Source: an uncultured Clostridia bacterium
GTDB lineage: Bacteria; Bacillota; Clostridia; TANB77; CAG-508
Assembly (NCBI GenBank): GCA_934180065.1
Contig: CAKPRA010000021.1
Location: forward strand, 1 to 30,030
Length of the DNA: 30,030 nucleotides
Direction of reading: 5' to 3'
In this document: piece after piece, positions 1-6,051 of the stretch
Numbering within the stretch: position 1 is the first letter of the stretch
Layout of the letters: the number at the start of each line of letters is the position of its first letter
Notes under the pieces: model-generated
Databases searched by the model: none
Told to the model about the DNA's origin: nothing
The model's input: the letters and a program-made list of their open reading frames with translations, nothing else
Made by a program: the position numbers and the translations under genes

Positions 1-351
1 CCATATTCCTATTGATTTTGGTATTTCTATGTAATCTTGCCCATTTTCTAGGCTTTGATGATATTCTCTTGTTGTATAAAACAGTGATCTTGCTTCTATA
101 TCATTATAATTTCTCATTTGCATTTCTACATCTACTTTTGTTCCATCATCTAATGTCGCAAGTATATCTAATCTACATACTTTATCTGTTATAAAATCTG
201 TTTCTAGCTGCACCTCTTGTCTTGGCTCTACATTTTTTATATTCCAATTCGGTAAAATTGCCTGAAGCAAATCTTTTAAAATATCACTATTTTTCTTTTG
301 ACCAAAAATCCTTTTAAATACATAATCGTTCGTTGGCTTTAATAACTCCAT
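1..351 (-). CDS. Rpn-family PD-(D/E)XK nuclease / putative transposase (3' part outside window)
   Basis: Only the N-terminal 117 codons are in the window; the frame is open to base 1 and the C-terminus lies outside. The start is the ATG at 351, preceded by GGAAGTG. The protein opens MELLKPTNDYVFKRIFG, continues with NSDILKDLLQAIL, and then has LDILATLDDGTKVDVEMQ. This is the typical opening of Rpn (recombination-promoting nuclease) and PD-(D/E)XK nuclease-family transposases. The Asp of LDI and the Glu-x-Gln of VEMQ match the catalytic D...ExQ/K core. Family members are DNA endonucleases linked to RecA-independent recombination and are often numerous in gut Clostridia. Whether this copy is full length cannot be seen. 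Family assignment is good; its role here is unknown. Confidence 0.82.
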   Translation of the reverse strand, partial: MELLKPTNDYVFKRIFGQKKNSDILKDLLQAILPNWNIKNVEPRQEVQLETDFITDKVCRLDILATLDDGTKVDVEMQMRNYNDIEARSLFYTTREYHQSLENGQDYIEIPKSIGIW

Positions 352-362
352 TTATCACTTCC

Positions 363-391
363 ATTCTAACATATTGGTTTTATTTGTTCAA
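363..391 (-). promoter_or_regulatory. Candidate sigma-A promoter for the Rpn-type gene
   Basis: On the minus strand there is TTGAAC (391-386), a 17-base spacer and TAGAAT (368-363). The match is good, but the predicted start of transcription falls only about 5 nt before the ATG and inside the GGAAGTG ribosome-site. The transcript would be nearly leaderless, or the match is chance in AT-rich DNA. Confidence 0.35.
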
Positions 392-660
392 TTATTTTGA
401 AAATTTTGTGTATGAATTTACACTTTCGAATTTAAATTTTTTGAATAAAATTTTATAAATATTTATATCTTTTTTCAAATTTCTATGATATCTTATTTAA
501 ACATAACTCATTGCATATTGCAAGAAATTTCGTGCTACTTTTTTCGACGTTCTTTTTACTATTGTTATTGATATATTATAATGTAATTCCATTTAATATA
601 TTATATAGTTTCAACATTACTTATACGTTGAATCATACTCATATATTAAACTTCATTGTA
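392..660. other. Gene-free AT-rich gap
   Basis: No credible coding frame is seen between the Rpn-type gene and the 67-aa gene. The gap contains the short inverted repeat TTGCATATTGCAA near 511-523 and, at its right side (603-661), copy A of a dispersed intergenic repeat that recurs at 29921-29978. Nothing else is recognisable. Confidence 0.5.
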
Positions 661-661
661 T
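603..661. repeat. Dispersed intergenic repeat, copy A
   Basis: This stretch begins ATATAGTTTCAACATTACTT and contains ACTCATATATTAAACTTC. It aligns over its length with 29921-29978 (ATATAGTTTCAGCATTACTC and ACTTATATATTGAACTTTCC). The similarity runs through about 58 bp with scattered mismatches. A shorter relative lies at 5919-5945. All copies are between genes and none is coding. No terminal inverted repeats or target-site duplications were found. Confidence 0.55.
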
Positions 662-720
662 ATAAAAAGAGAAATTAAATTCTCACTCACATTTAGAGCA
701 ACCTCAAACTTAATTTCTCT
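661..720 (-). terminator. Rho-independent terminator overlapping a stop codon
   Basis: Minus-strand RNA forms an 11-bp stem from AGAGAAATTAA (720-710) and its exact complement at 678-668, followed by UUUUU at 667-663. The left arm includes the last codons and the TAA of the 67-aa gene. The loop is long (about 31 nt), which lowers confidence in it as a strong terminator. Confidence 0.55.
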
Positions 721-913
721 CCTTTTGTTTTCTAATTTTTTTCACTTTTTTATTATTGACTTTTTTATCTTCTATATTATATTTCTCCAAGATATCTGCC
801 AATTCTTTTGAACTTTTATTAAAATGATCTAAGTTTTTCAAATAATCCTCTGAACTATATTTTTTATGTAATAAATTAATAGATTCAAATATGTCATCAA
901 AATTCTTTTCCAT
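710..913 (-). CDS. Hypothetical 67-aa charged protein
   Basis: The start ATG at 913 has an AAGG-type ribosome site 8 bases upstream. The frame begins 25 bases after the stop of the YdbC-like gene, so the two are probably co-transcribed. The protein is hydrophilic and predicted helical (MEKNFDDIFESINLLHKKYS), with a strongly basic C-terminus rich in Lys and Arg (NNKKVKKIRKQKERN). The tail could bind nucleic acid. No known family is recognised and there are no membrane segments or cysteines. The stop codon sits within a terminator-like hairpin, which supports it as the last gene of a small operon. Function is not assigned. Confidence 0.55.
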   Translation of the reverse strand: MEKNFDDIFESINLLHKKYSSEDYLKNLDHFNKSSKELADILEKYNIEDKKVNNKKVKKIRKQKERN

Positions 914-938
914 TTCTTTAACCTTATACTTCCTTATT

Positions 939-1154
939 TTACATCTTTTCTAATATATCTTTTAAATTACTCAATTCCTCTTTTGTTAAAGTTATACCTT
1001 TTCCCATTCTAGTATGATCTTCGTTCCAATCTCTCAAATCATATTTTGGAGCAAAATCATTCCATTTAACTAAATTTAGCTCTTTCTTCCAACCTTTGTC
1101 TGATTCTGATAATACTCCTAATTTTTCAATAACTTCAAATTTTAATTCTGCCAT
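939..1154 (-). CDS. PC4/YdbC-family ssDNA-binding protein
   Basis: This 71-aa protein starts MAELKFEVIEKLGVLSES, then KGWKKELNLVKWN, PKYDLRDW and MGKGITLTKEE. That is the compact fold of the YdbC family, related to the eukaryotic transcriptional coactivator PC4/p15. Family members bind single-stranded DNA or RNA through the beta-sheet, and a small DNA- or transcription-associated role is inferred. The start was placed at the ATG at 1154, because GGAGG stands 7 bases before it. An upstream in-frame ATG at 1181 would put that ribosome site inside the coding region. A promoter (TAGACA, 17 bases, TATAAT) lies just upstream. It heads a short operon with the 67-aa gene. Confidence 0.85.
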   Translation of the reverse strand: MAELKFEVIEKLGVLSESDKGWKKELNLVKWNDFAPKYDLRDWNEDHTRMGKGITLTKEELSNLKDILEKM

Positions 1155-1179
1155 ATTCTTTATCCTCCGGTTTTTTTTC

Positions 1180-1208
1180 ATTATATTATTAAAAAAATAT
1201 TTTGTCTA
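1180..1208 (-). promoter_or_regulatory. Sigma-A-type promoter of the YdbC-like gene
   Basis: Minus strand: TAGACA (1208-1203), 17-base spacer, TATAAT (1185-1180). The predicted transcription start near 1173 leaves room for the GGAGG site before the ATG at 1154, so the geometry is sound. Confidence 0.6.
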
Positions 1209-1340
1209 TATTTTATGGATAAAAATATAATATTTTTATTCATTGCATTCACAACTATCTAATTTTAACTACTACATATGTAATGTAAATTCCAATCCTC
1301 AGTACCATTAAGTTTAGTATCAACTTAATTTAGTAGAGTA
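1209..1340. other. Gene-free gap before the inverted-repeat element
   Basis: Together with the element to its right this makes about 430 bases without a gene. Apart from the promoter at its left edge, no frame, hairpin with a U-run or other signal was recognised here. Confidence 0.4.
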
Positions 1341-1503
1341 GGAAATGTGGATATATATATTAAAAATACGTGACGCGCAGTTTGGGAGCTTTTAGAAAAC
1401 ATCTTAATACCACAAAACCAAAACTAGGGCACTACTGCTCTCACACTACTTTGTATGGGCGACCAGCAAGTCACGCTTTTTTAATATATATATCCACATT
1501 TCC
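1341..1503. mobile_element. 163-bp MITE-like element with 34-bp inverted ends
   Basis: The left end 1341-1374 (GGAAATGTGGATATATATAT and on to GTGAC) is matched by the reverse complement at 1470-1503 in 32 of 34 positions. The interior is 95 bp and consists almost wholly of an 88-bp sequence (1370-1457) that recurs at the 3' end of trmFO. It encodes no protein. The long, nearly perfect arms would form a stable hairpin in RNA or cruciform in DNA. No target-site duplication was seen, so transposition is inferred from shape only; a structured RNA is the alternative. Confidence 0.5.
1370..1457. repeat. 88-bp direct repeat, copy 1 (orphan trmFO tail)
   Basis: It aligns without gaps to 1534-1621 with about 8 mismatches in 88. 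Read on the minus strand it still has the last trmFO-like codons: LVAHTK then TAG, against LVDYTK then TAG in the gene. Weaker similarity continues a few codons further. It lies inside the inverted-repeat element. Confidence 0.8.
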
Positions 1504-1533
1504 GGCTTATCCAAAAACATTACATTAAAATAA

Positions 1534-1621
1534 CTAACGCGCAGTTTGGGAGCTTTTAGAAAATTCCTTAATATCACAAAACCAAAACGAGGGCACTACT
1601 GCTCTCACACTACTTTGTATA
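1534..1621. repeat. 88-bp direct repeat, copy 2 (overlaps the 3' end of trmFO)
   Basis: This copy contains the last three sense codons and TAG stop of trmFO (1610-1621) and about 75 bases downstream. Shared blocks include GCGCAGTTTGGGAGCTTTTA and GCACTACTGCTCTCACACTA on the plus strand. The two copies are 164 bp apart. No U-run terminator is evident, so this repeat is what trmFO transcripts run into. Confidence 0.8.
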
Positions 1622-3001
1622 GTCAACCAACAAAGTAGAAATAGCCCTATCTGCCAATTTACCATATCTCAATTTCTTATCTCTAATTTTCTCGTCAAGC
1701 CCTGGTAAAATTCCAAAATTTGCATTCATAGGTTGAAATCTATCATTTTCTGTAGAAATATATTTTGCCAAAGCCCCAATCATTGAAAGCTCACTAAATT
1801 CAACCTTGTTATAAAAACCTCCATTATTCAAGCTTTTAAACTTATTAATTGCATTCAATCCAGCAACCAATCCTGAAGATATAGATTCAACATAACCTTC
1901 AACACCAGTAATCTGTCCAGCAAAAAATACATTCCTATTATTTTTAAAATTATATGTATTATCTAATAATTTTGTAGAATTTATATATGTATTTCTATGC
2001 ATAACACCATATTTTTGAAAATCAGCATTTTCAAGTCCAGGAATCAGACTAAAAACTCGTTTTTGCTCTCCAAACTTCAAATTAGTTTGAAAACCAACTA
2101 TATTATAAATTGTACCATCTAAATTATCTTGTCTTAATTGAACAAGAGCATATGGTCTAAAACCAGTTCTTGGATCGGTAAAGCCAACTGGTTTTAAAGG
2201 TCCATATCTTAATGTATCAATTCCCCTTTTAGCCATAACCTCAATTGGCATACATCCTTCAAAAATCTCTCTTTTTTCAAATTCATGTAATTCAACCACT
2301 TCAGCATTAACAAGTTCATTCCAAAATTTCTCATATTCATCTTTATTCATTGGTAAATTAATATAATCAGAATTATTAACGTCTTTAATTCTGTCTTTCC
2401 AATTATCAACATCTTCATTTTTAGCTCTCTCCTGATCATATCTATCACCCCAAAAGGCAATATTCATATCAATAGAATCTTTAGATACAATTGGAGCAGC
2501 AGCATCGTAAAAATGTAAGTCCTCATTACCTGTTAAATCTATAATTTCCTTAGATAATGCATCTGAGGTTAAAGGACCTGTTGCAATAATAACAATACCT
2601 TCACTAATTAAATCATTCAAATGAATATCTTTTCCAACTTCAGAATTAATAATTTCAATATTAGGCATAGATTGCAAAAAATCTGTAACTTTTTGAGAAA
2701 ATAGCTCTCTATCAACAGCTAAAGCTTGTCCTGCCGGAACAGCAGTTTCATCAGCAATTTTAATTAATAAAGAATCTAGAATTCTAAGCTCTTCTTTTAA
2801 CAATCCACAAGCATTAGTATGCAAATTAGACTTAAAAGAATTACTACAAACAATCTCTGCCAAATTTTTATTAGAATGCGCAGGAGAAAAATTGTTAGGT
2901 TTCATTTCGTATAACCTAACATTAATTCCAGCCTTTGCAATTTGATATGCAGACTCAGCCCCAGCCAAGCCTCCACCAATAACCGTAATATAATCTTTCA
3001 T
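1610..3001 (-). CDS. trmFO: Methylenetetrahydrofolate-tRNA-(uracil-54) methyltransferase TrmFO
   Basis: TrmFO is a cytoplasmic flavoenzyme that uses methylene-THF and FADH2 to make ribothymidine at position 54 of the tRNA T-loop. The protein opens with the FAD-binding dinucleotide motif VIGGGLAGAESAYQIAKAG (residues 7-25). It continues with the family blocks AHSNKNLAEIVCSNSFKSN, IVIIATGPLTSDAL, EGCMPIEVMAKRG, LRYGPLKPVGF and FFAGQITGVEGYVESISSG. At 463 aa it is somewhat longer than the usual 435-440, with extra residues around 215-235. It starts 15 bases after the murD stop, so it is the third gene of the murL-murD-trmFO operon; its ribosome site is weak. The last codons and stop lie inside an 88-bp repeat that is duplicated downstream, but the end of the protein aligns in length with the family and looks natural. 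Confidence 0.95.
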   Translation of the reverse strand: MKDYITVIGGGLAGAESAYQIAKAGINVRLYEMKPNNFSPAHSNKNLAEIVCSNSFKSNLHTNACGLLKEELRILDSLLIKIADETAVPAGQALAVDRELFSQKVTDFLQSMPNIEIINSEVGKDIHLNDLISEGIVIIATGPLTSDALSKEIIDLTGNEDLHFYDAAAPIVSKDSIDMNIAFWGDRYDQERAKNEDVDNWKDRIKDVNNSDYINLPMNKDEYEKFWNELVNAEVVELHEFEKREIFEGCMPIEVMAKRGIDTLRYGPLKPVGFTDPRTGFRPYALVQLRQDNLDGTIYNIVGFQTNLKFGEQKRVFSLIPGLENADFQKYGVMHRNTYINSTKLLDNTYNFKNNRNVFFAGQITGVEGYVESISSGLVAGLNAINKFKSLNNGGFYNKVEFSELSMIGALAKYISTENDRFQPMNANFGILPGLDEKIRDKKLRYGKLADRAISTLLVDYTK

Positions 3002-3016
3002 ATAAAAACCACAAAT

Positions 3017-4396
3017 CTAAGCTCTAACTAAAGCTTTAAATTTATCTCCCTTTTCTTCAAAATTCTTAAAAAATCCATAACTAGCAGCAGCAGGAGAAAT
3101 CAAACAACTCATTCCCTTTTTAGTTACTTTTTTAGAAACATCTACCGCTTCTTCTAAAGTTTCGACAACAATAGCCTTGTTACCATTCAAAAACTTAGCA
3201 ATATCATGCCCTGTTTTTGGCATACAAACAATATGTTCAATATCGCTATTATTCAGAAATTCAATAAAATCTGTATAATCAATTCCCCTATCCATACCAC
3301 CAATAATTAATGTATTAACATTATTCAAAGCCTTTACAGCTTCGATAGTTGCCATAGGAATTGTACCAATGCAATTGTCATAATAGAAAACATCATCATA
3401 TTTTCCCACAAACTCAAGTCTGTGCTCCAAAGTCTTAAAACTTGAAATACTTTCAATGCTTTTTTCAATATTCAAATTCAAAATTTCAGAAACACCCAAA
3501 ACAAACATTATATTGTTCAAATTATATTCACCAAGTAAAGCTCTTGGTTTACTTGCATCATAAATTAATTTATTATTAAAATAAACACCATTATCTTTCA
3601 GATATAAATAAGCATATTTATTAATATTCTTATTACTTTCAAATTCATCAGCACACTCATTTTTCAAGCTAACCTCAATAGTTTTAGAATTTGAAGTTTT
3701 AACACATTTTCTTATCATCTCATTATCAATATTACATAAAAAATAATCCTCTGGATTTTGATATTTATAAATATTACACTTGGCTTCAGCATATTTTTCA
3801 TATGAAGCATAATGATCCAAATGCTCTTCAAATATATTAAGTAAAATAGCAATATTAGGAGATTTTTTTACAAACTCTAATTGATGTGAAGAAAGCTCTA
3901 AAACAATAGTCATATTCTCTTCAATTTCATCAACAAAATCAAAAACAGGAATACCAATATTTCCTAAAAATTTTGACTTCACATTCTGATCTTTAAGCAT
4001 TTTATAAATCAAAGAGCTTGTGGTACTTTTACCTTTAGTTCCCGTAATCCCAATAGTTTTCACATTAAAAAATTCTAAAAATAGCTCTATTTGAGATTTT
4101 ATTTTATCTTCGATTTTTGAAATATCTAAACCAACAAAAGAAATACCTGGAGATTTCATAATAATATCGTAATTTTCTAACCCATCTAAATATGATTTTC
4201 CGCCAATACATTCCACATTTTTATCACATTTCAATAAATCATTATTAAGTTCGAAATTTTCTTTGCCATCAGCAATAACCAATTTTTGATTTTTCAAGTG
4301 GGCTCTTATCAACTTATACGTAGATTGCCCTTCTCTTCCAAATCCCAATATTATTATTTTTTTATCTCTTAAATAATCAATTAACTCTTTAACCAA
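3017..4396 (-). CDS. murD: UDP-N-acetylmuramoyl-L-alanine-glutamate ligase, MurD / MurD2-like
   Basis: This cytoplasmic Mur ligase (459 aa) adds glutamate to UDP-MurNAc-L-Ala using ATP. An N-terminal Rossmann segment KKIIILGFGREGQS (residues 12-25) is followed by the ATP loop GITGTKGKSTTSSL (about 116-129), the central-domain motif ELSSHQLEF, LLNIFEEHLDHY, and the C-terminal blocks EHRLEFVG, YDNCIGTIPMATIEAV, LIIGGMDRGIDY and LISPAAASYGFFKNFEEKG. Canonical MurD usually has GTNGKT/S and SSFQL, so K for N and H for F mark a divergent member. It follows murL directly: the murL TAA touches its TTG start, with AGAGG 8 bases upstream as ribosome site. No other start is near. The pairing suggests a MurD2-type ligase that uses L-Glu, as in Xanthomonas. 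That substrate is inferred from context, not shown by the sequence. Confidence 0.87.
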   Translation of the reverse strand: MVKELIDYLRDKKIIILGFGREGQSTYKLIRAHLKNQKLVIADGKENFELNNDLLKCDKNVECIGGKSYLDGLENYDIIMKSPGISFVGLDISKIEDKIKSQIELFLEFFNVKTIGITGTKGKSTTSSLIYKMLKDQNVKSKFLGNIGIPVFDFVDEIEENMTIVLELSSHQLEFVKKSPNIAILLNIFEEHLDHYASYEKYAEAKCNIYKYQNPEDYFLCNIDNEMIRKCVKTSNSKTIEVSLKNECADEFESNKNINKYAYLYLKDNGVYFNNKLIYDASKPRALLGEYNLNNIMFVLGVSEILNLNIEKSIESISSFKTLEHRLEFVGKYDDVFYYDNCIGTIPMATIEAVKALNNVNTLIIGGMDRGIDYTDFIEFLNNSDIEHIVCMPKTGHDIAKFLNGNKAIVVETLEEAVDVSKKVTKKGMSCLISPAAASYGFFKNFEEKGDKFKALVRA

Positions 4397-5770
4397 TTAA
4401 AAAACCTCTTTTCTTAACATATCACTTTGTTCCTCTGTTAAATTATTTTCTTCATTAAATCTTTTTGTAATATCCTCTGACATATCAACCAATCCAAAAT
4501 TATTTTTATAATATTTTAATAAAATTGGTAAATCAGCATTACTTTTTTCCAAATTTTCAATTGTTTTAGAAATTGCAAAATTAACTTCCTCGTAAGTTCC
4601 AACACAATCAAAAGGCTTAGTCTTGCCGTTTCCAGTTAACTCAATAAAAGTTTCTAATAGTGACTCTTTTTCAAACAAATCTTCACCAAAAATATTAACT
4701 AATTTAGTTTTATATAAAAAAGGACTCAAAATAATATATGCAAACAAACACTTTGCACAATTACAACACCAAATCCAATCTTTTTCCTTACTACCAACAT
4801 TGCAACTTTTAAAAGTCAAATGGTATTTTTCATGTTTAGAAAATATCTTTGAAATTTGCAATTCATTTAATGGTCTTAAAAAACTAAAATATTTAACAGG
4901 TGCTTTTAAATAGTTTGATGCATAATTTTCAAAATCGCATTCAAATTCAAAGCTTTTCGAATATTGATGATTAATTTTCTCACCCACAACATTAGACTCA
5001 TTTGCACTATTTTCATTTGATAATGCAATATACTTTTTAGAAAGTAAATATGCAACAAAATAAGAAACAAATGCAAGCATGGCAGAAAACGGAGTATGGC
5101 CATTTATAAAACCTTTTGAATTTAAATCAATTAATCTCTTATCAATAGATCTATAAACTTCAATTATATTATTATCAGCTAATCCCGCAATTTCAGCACA
5201 TTTTCTTGTAACCGGCTTTGGATTTATAATCAAAGCAAAATCACGATTTTTATTTATTTTCAATGTTTCCAAAGTTACAACAGAATCTTTACCACCACCT
5301 ATTGGAACAATATATCCATTAGACTCGTCTTCAATTACTTTATAATTAAATTCGTTATCATTTTCCAAACATTCAATATTAACAAAACTTTCAATATCAG
5401 TCTTAATATTATTTGTAAAAAATAGCTCTCCTAAACCATAAAAATAAATTTTTTTCCAAAAATTAATTTGATTGTTATCCAAAAAACCACATTTAACAAT
5501 AATTTTTGGAGAGCAACAACATTTCCAATAGCTAATAAGCTCAATCATACCAATATTAAAAGCCATATTTTTAGCGTAAACTGTATCAATAGACTTAAAA
5601 TTCATGTTTTTTTTCAAAATTTTAATCTTAGGATTAAAATTAGTAAGTCCCGGAATCTCAAAATCATACTCTAAAAAAATAGCATCTCCATCTTCAGTTA
5701 AAGAAAAACTGTTATAATAAAACTCTTTATATTCACTTCTAAATTTATCAAATTCTAAAGATTTATCCAT
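4397..5770 (-). CDS. murL: UDP-MurNAc-L-Ala-L-Glu epimerase, MurL-like PP-loop enzyme
   Basis: This 457-aa protein is recognised as MurL-like. MurL, known from Xanthomonas oryzae, uses ATP (giving AMP and pyrophosphate) to invert the terminal L-Glu of UDP-MurNAc-L-Ala-L-Glu to D-Glu, replacing glutamate racemase. An N-terminal beta-rich domain (1-150) contains NIGMIELISYWKCCCSPKI. The ATP-pyrophosphatase loop is PIGGGKDSVVTLETL at about 153-167. It is followed by NGHTPFSAMLAFVSYFVAYLL, IALSNENSANESNVVGEKIN and HQYSKSFEFECDFENY. A cysteine cluster, WIWCCNCAKCLF (about 330-341), may bind metal. The ATG at 5770 has GAAGGGG as ribosome site. It is the first gene of the murL-murD-trmFO operon. PP-loop proteins of this sort may carry only generic annotations, so activity should be treated as a strong inference. 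Confidence 0.82.
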   Translation of the reverse strand: MDKSLEFDKFRSEYKEFYYNSFSLTEDGDAIFLEYDFEIPGLTNFNPKIKILKKNMNFKSIDTVYAKNMAFNIGMIELISYWKCCCSPKIIVKCGFLDNNQINFWKKIYFYGLGELFFTNNIKTDIESFVNIECLENDNEFNYKVIEDESNGYIVPIGGGKDSVVTLETLKINKNRDFALIINPKPVTRKCAEIAGLADNNIIEVYRSIDKRLIDLNSKGFINGHTPFSAMLAFVSYFVAYLLSKKYIALSNENSANESNVVGEKINHQYSKSFEFECDFENYASNYLKAPVKYFSFLRPLNELQISKIFSKHEKYHLTFKSCNVGSKEKDWIWCCNCAKCLFAYIILSPFLYKTKLVNIFGEDLFEKESLLETFIELTGNGKTKPFDCVGTYEEVNFAISKTIENLEKSNADLPILLKYYKNNFGLVDMSEDITKRFNEENNLTEEQSDMLRKEVF

Positions 5771-5785
5771 AAAAAACCCCTTCTC

Positions 5786-5814
5786 ATTATATTTTATTTA
5801 TATTACTGACTCAA
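5786..5814 (-). promoter_or_regulatory. Candidate promoter of the murL-murD-trmFO operon
   Basis: Minus strand: TTGAGT (5814-5809), 17-base spacer, TATAAT (5791-5786). The ribosome site GAAGGGG follows the -10 box almost at once and the ATG is at 5770, so the predicted leader is only about 9 nt. Either the transcript is nearly leaderless or the real promoter lies elsewhere in the 281-base gap. Confidence 0.4.
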
Positions 5815-5918
5815 ATATAATGTGACACAAAAATTTCTCTTAATTTATAGCACAAAACACAAATAAAAACAAGTATAGAGCAAAATCATACATATAATAC
5901 ATTAATAACAAACAAAAC

Positions 5919-5945
5919 CATACTTATATATTGAACTTTCCTTTG
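5919..5945. repeat. Dispersed intergenic repeat, partial copy C
   Basis: CATACTTATATATTGAACTT followed by TCCTTTG matches the distal half of the repeat at 29921-29978 nearly exactly. Only this part is present, in the gap between murL and the SNF2 gene. Confidence 0.5.
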
Positions 5946-6010
5946 AAAATAAAATATTTACCTTCACTTTGAGCTTCGAAACTTAAAATTTCATATTATT
6001 TCCTATTAAA

Positions 6011-6045
6011 CAAAACAAAAAACTCAGGACTCATAAGATCCTGAG
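6011..6045 (-). terminator. Rho-independent terminator of the SNF2 helicase gene
   Basis: Minus-strand RNA has CUCAGGA (6045-6039), a 9-base loop and UCCUGAG (6029-6023), then UUUUUUG. The stem is a perfect 7 bp and begins 7 bases past the stop codon. Confidence 0.8.
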
Positions 6046-6051
6046 CAAAAA

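Noticed and set aside
1370..1621. Group II intron ends, because GTGTGAGAG occurs in both the 88-bp repeat and the right-end intron
   Set aside because: The shared word is short; no domain V pattern or CTACTC-AT end follows in the 88-bp repeat.
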